From NCBI RefSeq assembly GCF_947499265.1, contig NZ_CANMNK010000006.1, forward strand, positions 372,001 to 436,000: a DNA stretch of 64,000 nucleotides. Reading direction: 5' to 3'. The notes beneath the pieces are model-generated. The model ran no database searches and was not told where the DNA came from. It saw only the letters and a program-made list of their open reading frames with translations. This document shows, one piece after another, positions 8,865-17,320 of this stretch. The position numbers were made by a program, and so were the translations under genes. How positions within the stretch are numbered: position 1 is the first letter of the stretch; every line of letters begins with the position of its first letter. The stretch is from an uncultured Roseobacter sp. Lineage in GTDB: Bacteria > Pseudomonadota > Alphaproteobacteria > Rhodobacterales > Rhodobacteraceae.

Positions 8865-9535
8865 CAGACATCTCCCCCGATAACGGCTTGTTCAATCAAC
8901 GGCTCGCCGTTGCGGTATTTCTCGAGATCCTCGAACAGGTTCTCCAGAACCCGCCCGGCCATCATGACGAAACAGATGGGCATCGTGACAATGAACCACC
9001 AGCGCATGACGTTGTCGGTGCCCAGGACGATGGCAAAGTTGTCATAGGTATTGACGGTGACGCGTGCGGTTGTCGTGACAACGATGATGCAGAAGACAAA
9101 CCACAGCATATTGTCCAACAGCAGGCAGGTCAGTTGCCCCGTACGCCCCATTTTCGTGCGGAATTCGTTGAAACTGAGGTGGGTGCGCAGTTTGACGTTA
9201 TAAGAACATCCGTACCACGCCATGATCATGAACAGGAGCGGGGGGATGGTCGTTGACCACGGCACCTGCGCCGAGAAAACGAATCGCTGGATCACGCCGA
9301 CAAAAATGATCAGAGCGATGATGATGTAGGTATAGACGATGATCGTGCGTTCCAGATGCCGGTCAAGCCACGGTATTTTCTTGTATAGAAAAAGCACCAG
9401 AAAGGCGCCGACCACGGTGAGTGGTCCGAACACATACCATGCCGCCGGTGACCGATAAGCCTGGACCACTTTGAAATTAATATCGCCACTCAGCGTCGCC
9501 GTGACGATGGTGCCCATATCCGCCAAGATTGACAT
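8864..9535 (-). CDS. TRAP transporter small permease (DctQ family)
   Basis: Small membrane subunit of the same TRAP system: 223 residues, longer than the usual 160-200, with four main membrane helices (about 33-50, 67-90, 98-115, 140-165) and a further hydrophobic segment near 190. A strong ribosome site (GGGAGGGGG) precedes the ATG at 9535. It is separated from dctP by about 200 bp that contain a factor-independent terminator, so the two permeases are probably expressed below the binding protein. Confidence 0.85.
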   Translation of the reverse strand: MSILADMGTIVTATLSGDINFKVVQAYRSPAAWYVFGPLTVVGAFLVLFLYKKIPWLDRHLERTIIVYTYIIIALIIFVGVIQRFVFSAQVPWSTTIPPLLFMIMAWYGCSYNVKLRTHLSFNEFRTKMGRTGQLTCLLLDNMLWFVFCIIVVTTTARVTVNTYDNFAIVLGTDNVMRWWFIVTMPICFVMMAGRVLENLFEDLEKYRNGEPLIEQAVIGGDV

Positions 9536-9683
9536 CTGGCCCCCTCCCTATGTTGTTCTCACCCGATGCTGCCCGAAGAAGCCCATCGGATCAAAGCACT
9601 TTCCGCATCCGTCGGAAGAATATCTAAGGTTTCTCCATCCCGAAAACCCGCGATACCAAGTCCCGAACCATCTGAAAGTGATG

Positions 9684-9714
9684 AAAAAAGCCGGCCCGCG
9701 TTGAACGGACCGGC
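9684..9714 (-). terminator. Factor-independent terminator after dctP
   Basis: Read on the minus strand: a 9-bp stem (GCCGGTCCG / CGGGCCGGC) with a 7-nt loop, followed at once by TTTTTT. One pair is a G-U wobble only when read as minus-strand RNA and is a mismatch on the plus strand, which supports function in the dctP direction. It lies between dctP and dctQM and probably attenuates permease expression. Confidence 0.85.
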
Positions 9715-9737
9715 TCAATTTCAACGCCGAGCCGGAC

Positions 9738-10970
9738 CTAGGCTTTCCACCAGCGACGTGGTTCCACGTTTTCTGGCAGCGTATCTTCGTCGATCTCACG
9801 CGCGATGTCGTAGATCTCCTGATACGTGTCCAGACCACCGGACCAGCCGTTGAGGCGCTCGCGCCAGTCTTCCCACAATTGGGGCTGGAACTCTGGCGAG
9901 CACATTTCTTCGGCCTTGCGACGCTCTTCTTTGGAGAGGAAGGCGTTGCGCACGTTGTTTTGCGCGAAGATTGTGTTTGGCAGTTGTGGATCGGACAGAC
10001 CAACGGTTTTGACCAGCGCTGCTTCGTTTGCCGCCTGGACGTGCACCTGGCTCCAGTAGGAGCTTTCCAGAACCTCGTCCTGCAACTCGCCACCCAGGCT
10101 GTCGAAAACGCCTGCGTTCATCGCTGTGTGCTCTGTGCCGCAGAAGAAGTCGAGGTGCACAGATTGGGACACAACGGGGGACATGTTGGCGTAGGCCACG
10201 GCGGACGCCCATGTTTCCGCACCATCGATCAGGCCCTGCTTCAGACCGTCGAGGGTTTCTTCCCAGGCCACCGGCACCGGGTTCAGGTTCAGCGCGGTCA
10301 TTGCGATACGACCCAGCTGCGTGCCCGTGACGCGGTTTTTCGTGCCGAAAAGCTCTTCGATGCTGGTGACCGTTGGCTTGTCTTCCCACGAAAGACCCAG
10401 CTGGATGCCGCGCAATTCGGCGTGGCTGAAGAGGAACTTCAGGCCGTGACGGCGCTCATAGGGCTCGCGCAGCAGCTCTTGAGATTTCGGGTGATACAGG
10501 AAGTGGTACTGATCGGCCCGGCTGCGGAACATGAACGCATAGTCCAGAACGTTCAGATAGGGCGCGCCACCCGCAGAGTTCTGCGTCGATGCCGCATAGA
10601 TGTCGACAATGCCCTGCTGCGCTTTTTCAACACAGGAAACCTGTCCGCAGATCTGATTGTCGCCGATAAACTCAACGCGAATCTCGCCATCTGTGCGGCT
10701 TTCAAGATCACGCGCAAATTCCAGAGCACCCGCGCGTTCGATCAGCAAGTTGCGTGCGTTGAAGCCCGCAGCGCCAAATTTCAGCGTGAATTTCGGCTCT
10801 TTTGCAAAGCGTTTTTCGTAGGTCGATTCGGCCGCACTTGCCAAGTTTGCAAGGCTCATCGCGCCACCGAAGCTGCCCGCGGCGAGCAATGTCGAGCTCA
10901 TCCCGTAGCGCCCCGCGATCCGGAACAGATCCCGGCGCGAAATGTGGTTTAGTTTATCGTAAATTCCCAT
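9738..10970 (-). CDS. TRAP transporter substrate-binding protein (DctP family)
   Basis: Periplasmic binding protein of the TRAP system, 410 residues from the ATG at 10970, which a GGAGG ribosome site selects over the ATG 7 codons upstream. The N-terminus holds a twin-arginine signal (SRRDLFRIAG plus a hydrophobic region ending ASAAES), implying export of a folded protein. DctP features follow: KFTLKFGAAGFNARN, GEIRVEFIGDNQICG, EETLDGLKQGLIDGAETW. It is longer than the usual 330-370 residues. The gene leads the operon dctP-terminator-dctQ-dctM-iclR and is divergent from the GMC oxidoreductase gene, so its ligand may be an alcohol or related compound oxidised by that enzyme (inference). Confidence 0.92.
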   Translation of the reverse strand: MGIYDKLNHISRRDLFRIAGRYGMSSTLLAAGSFGGAMSLANLASAAESTYEKRFAKEPKFTLKFGAAGFNARNLLIERAGALEFARDLESRTDGEIRVEFIGDNQICGQVSCVEKAQQGIVDIYAASTQNSAGGAPYLNVLDYAFMFRSRADQYHFLYHPKSQELLREPYERRHGLKFLFSHAELRGIQLGLSWEDKPTVTSIEELFGTKNRVTGTQLGRIAMTALNLNPVPVAWEETLDGLKQGLIDGAETWASAVAYANMSPVVSQSVHLDFFCGTEHTAMNAGVFDSLGGELQDEVLESSYWSQVHVQAANEAALVKTVGLSDPQLPNTIFAQNNVRNAFLSKEERRKAEEMCSPEFQPQLWEDWRERLNGWSGGLDTYQEIYDIAREIDEDTLPENVEPRRWWKA

Positions 10971-10998
10971 GACTTCCTCCCTGAATGTCATTTATTGA

Positions 10999-11009
10999 GA
11001 CTATTAGTC
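10999..11009. promoter_or_regulatory. Palindromic candidate operator between dctP and the GMC oxidoreductase gene
   Basis: GACTATTAGTC is a perfect 5+5 palindrome about one base, in the only intergenic space (107 bp) between the divergent genes. An AT-rich CTAGTATAGTA follows at 11020-11030 and could contain a -10 element for either direction. An IclR-family gene in the same cluster makes it a natural candidate binding site. Seen in sequence; function inferred. Confidence 0.4.
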
Positions 11010-11077
11010 CCAAAAAACACTAGTATAGTATTGTCTTTTTGCATAGAGTTTTTTTTAGGTTGGTTTGGGAGGTCGAC

Positions 11078-12673
11078 ATGGAAGCTGATTTTATCGTCGT
11101 CGGGGCAGGATCCGCAGGGTGTGTTTTGGCGAACAGGTTGAGCGCGGATCCCAATGCAAAGGTCATTTTGCTTGAGGCTGGTGGTCGTGATCTTAACCCG
11201 TGGATTCACATTCCGGTGGGTTATTTTAAAACAATTCACAATCCGAACGTGGACTGGTGCTACAAAACGGAGCCTGATCCGGGGTTGAACGGGCGGTCCA
11301 TTGAATGGCCGCGCGGCAAGGTTCTGGGGGGCTCATCCTCGCTGAACGGGCTGCTGTACGTGCGGGGGCAACCGCAGGATTATGACCGCTGGCGCCAGAT
11401 GGGTAACACCGGGTGGGGCTGGGATGATGTGCTGCCGCTTTTCAAACGCGCGGAGAATAACGAACGCGGGGCGGATGAATTCCACGGCGATCAGGGGCCG
11501 CTCTCAGTGTCGAACATGCGCATCCAGCGCCCCATTACCGACGCATGGGTCGCGGCGGCGCAGGCGGCCGGATACAAATTCAACCCCGATTACAACGGCG
11601 CCGATCAGGAAGGGGTGGGCTTTTTCCAGCTGACCTCTCGCAACGGTCGGCGCTGCAGTTCTGCTGTGGCCTATCTCAATCCGATCAAGAAACGCCCGAA
11701 CCTGCAGATTGTCACCCACGCGCAGGTCGACAAGGTTGAAATAGACGGCGGGCGGGCGACCGGCGTCAGCTACACTGATCGGTCTGGTCAAAAACAGACC
11801 GTCACGGCCAACCGCGAGATTGTGTTGTGCGGAGGCGCGATCAATTCACCACAGCTCTTGATGCTGTCCGGGATCGGCGAGGCGGAACAGCTTTCTGAAA
11901 ATGGTATTGAGGTCAAAAAGGACCTCAAAGGCGTTGGTAAGAACATGCAGGATCACCTGCAGGCGCGGCTGGTCTACAAGTGTAATGAACCTACCCTGAA
12001 CGACGAGGTCACAAGCCTATTTGGTCAGGCCAAGATCGGTTTGAAATATGCGCTGTTCCGCGCGGGTCCCATGACGATGGCGGCCAGTCTGGCTACCGGG
12101 TTCCTGAAAACGCGCGAAGACATGGAAACGCCGGATATCCAATTCCACGTGCAACCCCTGTCGGCGGAAAACCCGGGCAAAGGCGCAGACAAGTTCTCGG
12201 CCTTCACCATGTCGGTGTGCCAGCTGCGGCCTGAAAGCAAGGGGGAGATTCGTCTGAATTCTTCCAAGCCGCGGGAATACCCGAAGATCATTCCCAACTA
12301 TCTGTCGACAGAAACGGATTGCCGCACAGTTGTGGCCGGGGTGAACATCGCCCGCAAGATCGCGCGCCACGCGCCTCTGACCTCGAAGATATCCGAGGAA
12401 TTCCGGCCACACGCCAGCTTGGACATGGATGACTATGACGCCACGCTGGATTGGGCGCGCAACAACACCGCTTCCATCTATCACCCGACAGGCACCTGTA
12501 AAATGGGCTCGGGCGAGGACGCAGTTGTCGACGCGCAATTGAAGGTGCACGGGATCGAAGGGCTGCGGGTTGCCGATTGCTCGATCATGCCAGAGATCGT
12601 CTCGGGCAACACCAATGCGCCTGCGATCATGATCGGGGAAAAGGCATCTGACCTGATGCGCGGCATGGGTTAA
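11078..12673 (+). CDS. GMC-family FAD-dependent oxidoreductase (choline dehydrogenase-like)
   Basis: Flavoprotein of 531 residues that oxidises an alcohol or polyol. The N-terminal Rossmann motif is GAGSAG (residues 8-13). GMC signature 1 is in GKVLGGSSSLNGLLYVRG and signature 2 in GAINSPQLLMLSGIG. The C-terminal catalytic histidine is H469 in HPTGTCKMG. The start at 11078 has a GGGAGG ribosome site; an upstream in-frame ATG has none. It resembles BetA-type choline or broad alcohol dehydrogenases, but no betaine aldehyde dehydrogenase or betI gene is nearby, so choline is not supported. It is divergent from the TRAP operon, suggesting the transported substrate is oxidised here. Confidence 0.9.
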   Translation: MEADFIVVGAGSAGCVLANRLSADPNAKVILLEAGGRDLNPWIHIPVGYFKTIHNPNVDWCYKTEPDPGLNGRSIEWPRGKVLGGSSSLNGLLYVRGQPQDYDRWRQMGNTGWGWDDVLPLFKRAENNERGADEFHGDQGPLSVSNMRIQRPITDAWVAAAQAAGYKFNPDYNGADQEGVGFFQLTSRNGRRCSSAVAYLNPIKKRPNLQIVTHAQVDKVEIDGGRATGVSYTDRSGQKQTVTANREIVLCGGAINSPQLLMLSGIGEAEQLSENGIEVKKDLKGVGKNMQDHLQARLVYKCNEPTLNDEVTSLFGQAKIGLKYALFRAGPMTMAASLATGFLKTREDMETPDIQFHVQPLSAENPGKGADKFSAFTMSVCQLRPESKGEIRLNSSKPREYPKIIPNYLSTETDCRTVVAGVNIARKIARHAPLTSKISEEFRPHASLDMDDYDATLDWARNNTASIYHPTGTCKMGSGEDAVVDAQLKVHGIEGLRVADCSIMPEIVSGNTNAPAIMIGEKASDLMRGMG

Positions 12674-12674
12674 G

Positions 12675-12703
12675 AGTTCACAAAACTGATACAAAACTGA
12701 CAT
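12675..12703 (+). promoter_or_regulatory. Pho box-like repeats upstream of the phytase-like gene
   Basis: Three 7-mers spaced by AAAA: AGTTCAC, CTGATAC and CTGACAT (11-bp period). This is the arrangement of PhoB binding sites, whose half-site consensus is close to CTGTCAC/T. They end 56 bp before the ATG at 12760. The 9-bp inverted repeat at 12712-12746 lies directly downstream. PhoB control is inferred; it fits a phosphoesterase-like product and similar boxes at phnC and the PhnM paralog. Confidence 0.6.
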
Positions 12704-12711
12704 CTCCATGT

Positions 12712-12746
12712 GTCTTGAGACTGCGTCCTTGCGCACATCTCAAGAC
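12712..12746 (+). repeat. Inverted repeat in the leader of the phytase-like gene
   Basis: Perfect 9-bp arms GTCTTGAGA (12712-12720) and TCTCAAGAC (12738-12746); the 17-nt interior holds a second small TGCG/CGCA pairing. It lies between the Pho box and the ribosome site. It may be a second operator or, if transcription starts upstream of it, an RNA hairpin. Confidence 0.5.
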
Positions 12747-12759
12747 CATGGAGTTTTCA

Positions 12760-14922
12760 ATGACCAAACACCTGCTGCTGACCAGCACGCTGCTGGCGAC
12801 CGCCGCAATTTCACCCGCGCAGGCGGAGATGAATTTCAATCGCATCGCGTCTTTTCCGGTGACCTCGAATTTCGAGGGGACGGTGCCCGATGAAACATCA
12901 GCGGAAATCATCGACGTAACGGCAGATGGCATGACCCTGGTCTATACCGACAGCCCCGCGGGCGTGATCGGTGCAATCGACATCACCGATCCGGCGGCCC
13001 CGGCACCTATGGGAACACTCGTGGTCGAGGGTGAGCCAACCGCGGTTTCCGTGATCGGCAATACCGCCTTTGTCGGGGTCAATACCTCCCCGAGCTACAC
13101 GGCGCCGTCGGGTTTCATCAAGGCGGTGAACCTCGCGGACATGAGCATCACGGCCTCCTGTGATCTGGGCGGTCAGCCCGACAGCACCGCGCGGGCCAAG
13201 GATGGATCCTTCATCGCGGTGGCCATTGAAAACGAACGGGACGAAGATCTCGGTGACGGTCGCGTGCCACAGATGCCCGCCGGTGATCTCGTGATGATCG
13301 ATGTGGTCGAGGGTACGCTGGACTGCAGTACGCTGCGGCGCGCGAGCCTGACCGGTCTGGCGGATGTGGCGGGCGAGGATCCCGAACCCGAGTTCGTGGA
13401 CATCAACGCATTGGGCGAGGTCGTCGTGACTCTGCAGGAAAACAACCACATCGCCGTTGTGGCCCGCGACGGCAAGGTTCAGTCGCATTTCTCCGCCGGT
13501 GCGGTCGATCTGGAGGGCATCGACACCCGGGACGAACGCGGCGCGCTGATCTTCGATCAGAGCCAGAAGGGGCGCTTGCGCGAACCCGATGGTGTGCAGT
13601 GGATCGATGACGACCATTTCGCCATTGCCAATGAGGGCGACATGGACGGTGGCGCGCGCGGGATGACGATCTTCCACAAGGACGGCACGCTTGTCTGGGA
13701 AAGTGGTGCCACGCTGGAGCATGCGATTGTGCAAATCGGCCACTACCCGGACAAACGCTCCGACAGCAAGGGCGCTGAACCGGAGGGCATGGAATTCGCG
13801 GTCTTTGACGGCACGCCCTATGTGTTTGTCATGGCCGAGCGGGCATCGATTGTTGCCGTCTATGACGTGACCGATCCGACATCGCCGGTGCTGAAACAAC
13901 TGCTGCCCTCGGGGATTTCTCCCGAAGGTGCGGTGGCTATCCCCGAGCGGGGCTTGCTGGCCACGGCCAATGAATTCGACGGGTTGCAGGACGGTGCCGC
14001 GCGGGCGCATGTGATGCTTTACCAATATGGCGATGCGCCCGCGTCCTATCCGCATCTGACCTCGGAAGGCATGGCGGAACTGACCGGCTGGGGGGCAATC
14101 TCCGGCATGGTCGCGGATGCGGAGGGGATGATTTACGCGGTGGCTGACAGCTTTTACGGCTACCAACCCCGCATTTTCAAAATCGACCCCACAACGACGC
14201 CAGCGCAGATCGTCGATGCCATCGATGTGACGCGCAACGGGATGCCTGCGCAAAAGCTGGACATGGAAGGCATCGCTCTGGATGCCGACGGCAACTTTTG
14301 GGTGGCCTCTGAAGGGCGGACGGATCGCGTCATTCCTCACGCGCTCTACCAAGTGAACGCCAAGGGTGAAATCAAGCAGGAAATCGGCCTGCCGGCAGAG
14401 CTGATGGCCGTCGAAAAGCGCTTTGGTTTCGAAGGCATCACACTTGTCGGCAACACACTCTGGATGCCCGTGCAGCGTGAGTGGAAGGACGATCCCAAGG
14501 ACCATGTGAAGCTCGTGGCCTATGATCTGGAGCGTGAAGAATGGGGGGCTGTTCTTTACCCCAAAGCCGCATCCGCCAAGGGGTGGGTAGGTCTGAGCGA
14601 CATGGCTGTGCATGGCGAGCACGTCTACATCATCGAGCGTGATAATCAGCACGGCGCAGAGGCCGTGACCAAGAAAATCTACGCGGTGCCGCTGGCCGAT
14701 ATGACGCCCGCCGCCCTCGGGTCGGAGCTTCCTGTCGTGACCAAGACACTGGTGCGCGACCTGATCCCGGATCTGCTGTCAACCGGTGGGTACGTACTTG
14801 ATAAGGTTGAGGGAATCGCCATCTCCCCGGATGGTGCCGCATGGATTTCCACCGACAATGACGGCGTGGATGATCATTCGGGGGAGACGATGTTCTTCAG
14901 CATTGGCAAGGTCACAAAATAA
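12760..14922 (+). CDS. Secreted phytase-like / esterase-like beta-propeller protein
   Basis: Exported protein of 720 residues. A Sec signal peptide (MTKHLLLTSTLLATAAISPAQA) precedes a first half of beta-propeller or choice-of-anchor-type repeats (ITDPAAPAPMGTLVVEGE, VTDPTSPVLKQL). The second half (about 430-720) resembles the esterase-like activity of phytase family: LDMEGIALDADGNFWVASEG, RFGFEGITLVG, VEGIAISPDG. The start at 12760 is chosen for its GGAG ribosome site, over the ATG 4 codons upstream. The Pho box-like repeats upstream suggest expression under phosphate limitation, so a role in releasing phosphate from organic esters is plausible; no catalytic residues can be assigned. A 13-bp stem-loop follows the gene. 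Confidence 0.8.
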   Translation: MTKHLLLTSTLLATAAISPAQAEMNFNRIASFPVTSNFEGTVPDETSAEIIDVTADGMTLVYTDSPAGVIGAIDITDPAAPAPMGTLVVEGEPTAVSVIGNTAFVGVNTSPSYTAPSGFIKAVNLADMSITASCDLGGQPDSTARAKDGSFIAVAIENERDEDLGDGRVPQMPAGDLVMIDVVEGTLDCSTLRRASLTGLADVAGEDPEPEFVDINALGEVVVTLQENNHIAVVARDGKVQSHFSAGAVDLEGIDTRDERGALIFDQSQKGRLREPDGVQWIDDDHFAIANEGDMDGGARGMTIFHKDGTLVWESGATLEHAIVQIGHYPDKRSDSKGAEPEGMEFAVFDGTPYVFVMAERASIVAVYDVTDPTSPVLKQLLPSGISPEGAVAIPERGLLATANEFDGLQDGAARAHVMLYQYGDAPASYPHLTSEGMAELTGWGAISGMVADAEGMIYAVADSFYGYQPRIFKIDPTTTPAQIVDAIDVTRNGMPAQKLDMEGIALDADGNFWVASEGRTDRVIPHALYQVNAKGEIKQEIGLPAELMAVEKRFGFEGITLVGNTLWMPVQREWKDDPKDHVKLVAYDLEREEWGAVLYPKAASAKGWVGLSDMAVHGEHVYIIERDNQHGAEAVTKKIYAVPLADMTPAALGSELPVVTKTLVRDLIPDLLSTGGYVLDKVEGIAISPDGAAWISTDNDGVDDHSGETMFFSIGKVTK

Positions 14923-14947
14923 TTCCGCCCATTTACAGAGCGTTATC

Positions 14948-14978
14948 TGGCGTTTCGCGCGATAAGCGTGAAACGCCA
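14948..14978 (+). terminator. Strong stem-loop after the phytase-like gene
   Basis: TGGCGTTTC and GAAACGCCA arms pair perfectly; the interior adds a G-U pair and CGC/GCG, for 13 bp with a 5-nt loop (GATAA). No T-run follows on either strand, so it is either a U-poor terminator or a transcript 3'-end stabiliser. Confidence 0.55.
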
Positions 14979-15049
14979 CCAAAGAATCGGTGACACCCGC
15001 CATCGCTCCCCAGTATTTTGCCAGAGAATCGGACGAGTCGGGGGACGCT

Positions 15050-15256
15050 ATGAAACATGAACAAATTGCCGAGACGAAGATGTCTCATTCCGTGTTGGGT
15101 CTCGACGAAGCGGAGATCGGTCCCTTCATTCTGAGATGTGTGAAAGAGCGCTCGCTAAGCAAGCTGGTGGCCAATCTCAACAACGATATTCTAAACGGCA
15201 CGTCGACCGAACGCGACAGCGCGGAGAAGGCATTAGGACGTATGGGCTTTCTCTGA
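15050..15256 (+). CDS. Small protein of unknown function (68 aa)
   Basis: A 68-residue frame beginning MKHEQIAETK with GGGGGA upstream; an in-frame ATG 20 codons earlier has no ribosome site. The product is soluble-looking, with likely helices around EAEIGPFILRCVKERSLSKLVANLNNDI and a C-terminal STERDSAEKALGRMGFL. No signal peptide or membrane segment. I do not recognise the family, although the length and sequence character fit a conserved small protein. It sits between the phytase-like gene and phnC. Confidence 0.6.
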   Translation: MKHEQIAETKMSHSVLGLDEAEIGPFILRCVKERSLSKLVANLNNDILNGTSTERDSAEKALGRMGFL

Positions 15257-15375
15257 AAGCGCAGCATCCTGCCGCCTGTCATACAGGCAAAACCTGCAAA
15301 CAGATGGGTCTGGAAAACGTGGCATCCGGCGTGTCGTTTTGTCGGGCAATCCCGTGGCCAGGGTGATCCACAGGC

Positions 15376-15415
15376 CGTCATAAAACCTTTTTATTTCTGT
15401 CACGGTCGGTTCACA
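15376..15415 (+). promoter_or_regulatory. Pho box-like repeats upstream of phnC
   Basis: Half-sites on an 11-bp register: CCGTCAT (15376), a degenerate CCTTTTT (15387), CTGTCAC (15398) and GGTTCAC (15409), separated by AAAA, ATTT and GGTC. CTGTCAC matches the E. coli PhoB half-site consensus exactly, and GTTCAC recurs in the box at 12675. The array ends 37 bp before the phnC ATG. PhoB control of phosphonate uptake genes is established in other bacteria; here it is inferred. Confidence 0.65.
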
Positions 15416-15431
15416 CCCCGCCCATAATCAG

Positions 15432-15447
15432 CCCCCAACGTCGGGGG
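15432..15447 (+). promoter_or_regulatory. Hairpin covering the phnC ribosome binding site
   Basis: CCCCC (15432-15436) can pair with GGGGG (15443-15447) around a 6-nt loop. The 3' arm is the Shine-Dalgarno sequence of phnC (ATG at 15453). It would lower translation when folded. Confidence 0.4.
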
Positions 15448-15452
15448 ATACG

Positions 15453-16283
15453 ATGCTGGACATAAAAGATCTGACCAAAACATTCGGGCAGAACACAGCG
15501 GTAGATGCCGCCTGCATCGAAGTTTCCAAACCTTCCATGATCGGCATCATTGGTCGGTCCGGTGCGGGAAAATCGACGCTGCTGCGCATGATCAACCGGC
15601 TTACCGAAGTGAGCAGTGGGCAGATCCTCTTTGATGGGCGCGATGTCACCGCCCTGCGCGGCGCAGACAAACGCGCCTGGCAATCCAACTGCGCGATGAT
15701 CTTCCAGCAGTTCAATCTTGTGCTGCGCATGGATGTTGTCTCCAACGTGTTGCATGGCACCCTGAACCGTCGATCAACCCTTGCGACGATGTTCAACCTC
15801 TTTCCCGATGCGGACATTCAGCAGGCGATTGCCATTTTGGACCGTCTGGGCATCGCGGAACATGCGGCGAAGCGGGCCGAAGACCTCTCCGGCGGGCAAC
15901 AGCAGCGGGTCGCCATTGCGCGCGCGCTGATGCAGGACCCAAAGATCATTCTGGCGGATGAACCCATCGCCTCCCTTGACCCGATGAACGCACAGGTGGT
16001 GATGCGTGCCCTGCGGCGCATTCACGAAGAAGACGGGCGTACCGTCATTTCCAATCTGCACACGCTCGATACCGCGCGGCGCTACTGTGACCGTGTCATC
16101 GGCATGCGGGACGGTCGGATCGTCTTTGACGGCACGCCGGAGCAGCTGAGCACGGCGGCGGCCCGGGACATCTACGGCGCCGATGCCGATTTCTCTGAAA
16201 GCGCGACCTCCACGGAGATCGAACAACTGGATCGCTCAGATGCTGCCGAAGCGGCCCGGCTGAGCGCGCTTGCAAACGTTTAA
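15453..16283 (+). CDS. phnC: Phosphonate ABC transporter ATP-binding protein
   Basis: ATPase of the phosphonate importer, 276 residues. Walker [10 protein letters not shown] (about residues 34-42), Q-loop in MIFQQFNLV, signature [15 protein letters not shown], Walker [14 protein letters not shown] and the switch histidine in SNLHTLDTA are all present. First gene of phnC-phnD-phnE1-phnE2-acyltransferase, directly behind a Pho box and a hairpin over its ribosome site. Works with PhnD and the two PhnE permeases at the inner membrane. Confidence 0.97.
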   Translation: MLDIKDLTKTFGQNTAVDAACIEVSKPSMIGIIGRSGAGKSTLLRMINRLTEVSSGQILFDGRDVTALRGADKRAWQSNCAMIFQQFNLVLRMDVVSNVLHGTLNRRSTLATMFNLFPDADIQQAIAILDRLGIAEHAAKRAEDLSGGQQQRVAIARALMQDPKIILADEPIASLDPMNAQVVMRALRRIHEEDGRTVISNLHTLDTARRYCDRVIGMRDGRIVFDGTPEQLSTAAARDIYGADADFSESATSTEIEQLDRSDAAEAARLSALANV

Positions 16284-16340
16284 CCCCTTCATTCAATGGC
16301 TGGCCTCGCGGGTCGGCACCAACCAAGAGAGACATAATCC

Positions 16341-17249
16341 ATGAAAAAAATCATTTGCGCCCTGGTGGCGACAACGGCCCTGACCACCACTGCCCTTGCC
16401 GATGATCAGGCGATCAGCGAATTCCGCATTGGCATTCTGGGCGGCGAAAACGCCCAGGACCGGCTGAATTCCAACGAGTGCCTGCGCGCCTATACCGAGG
16501 AGGCGCTTGGCGTGCCGACAAAACTCTTTGCACCGGCGGACTATAACGGCGTGATCCAGGGCCTGCTGGGCGGCACGCTGGACATGGCCTGGCTGGGGGC
16601 GTCTTCCTATGCAGCCGTGCACATCCAGAACCCGGAGGCTGTTGAGCCGGTTCTGGTAAAGATCAACCTTGATGGCTCATATGGCTATCACTCCATCGGC
16701 TTTGCCCGCAAAGACAGCGGCATCGCCTCGCTCGACGACATGAAGGGCAAGACCTTTGGCTTTGGGGATCCGAACTCCACCTCCGGCTATCTGATTCCGT
16801 CGATCGAGATCCCCGAGCAGACCGGCGCAACCATGAATTCCGGTGACTATTTTGGAGAAGTGAAATTCACCGGTGGTCACGAGCAGACCATCGTTGCGGT
16901 AAACAACGGTGACGTGAATGGCGGTGTGACTTGGGCCGACGGTCAGGGCAATTGGGAAGATGGGTACAACTCCGGCGCGCTACGCAAGGCGGTTGATGCC
17001 GGTCTTGTCGACATGAACGACTTGGTTGAGATCTGGCGCTCCAAGCCGATCCCGGAAGGTCCGATCGTGTTGCGCAAAGACATGCCGGATGACGTCAAGA
17101 CAACGATGACGGCGCTGGTGGATGGCTTGTATGAGGCCGACGCCGATTGTGCCTACGGGGTGGCGGCGGGTGACAGCCTTGGCTTCGACCCGATCACCCA
17201 TGAGGCCTATGTCTCCATCGTGGAAGCCCGCAAAGCCAAAGCGAATTAA
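16341..17249 (+). CDS. phnD: Phosphonate ABC transporter substrate-binding protein
   Basis: Periplasmic phosphonate-binding protein, 302 residues, with a Sec signal peptide (MKKIICALVATTALTTTALA). Hallmarks of PhnD: FRIGILGGENAQDR, the LGGTLDMAWLGASSYAAV ligand region, FGDPNSTSGYLIP and the VTWADGQGNW segment. Probably binds 2-aminoethylphosphonate or similar alkylphosphonates. A perfect hairpin lies between this gene and phnE1, which would favour higher levels of the binding protein than of the permeases. Confidence 0.97.
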   Translation: MKKIICALVATTALTTTALADDQAISEFRIGILGGENAQDRLNSNECLRAYTEEALGVPTKLFAPADYNGVIQGLLGGTLDMAWLGASSYAAVHIQNPEAVEPVLVKINLDGSYGYHSIGFARKDSGIASLDDMKGKTFGFGDPNSTSGYLIPSIEIPEQTGATMNSGDYFGEVKFTGGHEQTIVAVNNGDVNGGVTWADGQGNWEDGYNSGALRKAVDAGLVDMNDLVEIWRSKPIPEGPIVLRKDMPDDVKTTMTALVDGLYEADADCAYGVAAGDSLGFDPITHEAYVSIVEARKAKAN

Positions 17250-17270
17250 TACAACAATTTTAAAACGAAA

Positions 17271-17298
17271 GAGCGGGCCCCTTTCCCGGGGCCCGCTT
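17271..17298 (+). terminator. Hairpin between phnD and phnE1
   Basis: GCGGGCCCC/GGGGCCCGC arms pair perfectly around TTTCCC, extendable by A-T and G-U pairs to 11 bp. The downstream T-run is only two bases, so it is more likely a partial attenuator or mRNA 3'-end stabiliser protecting the phnCD transcript than a full terminator. Confidence 0.65.
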
Positions 17299-17320
17299 CA
17301 CTGAATGCTGGGGGGGCGGC

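Noticed and set aside
11078-12673. betA (choline dehydrogenase)
   Set aside because: GMC fold is clear, but no betB, betI or choline transporter accompanies it, so a specific symbol is not justified.
12898-14652. 584-codon open frame on the minus strand
   Set aside because: It is fully antisense to the phytase-like gene, rich in His, Arg and Gly as expected of a high-GC shadow frame, and shows no domain.
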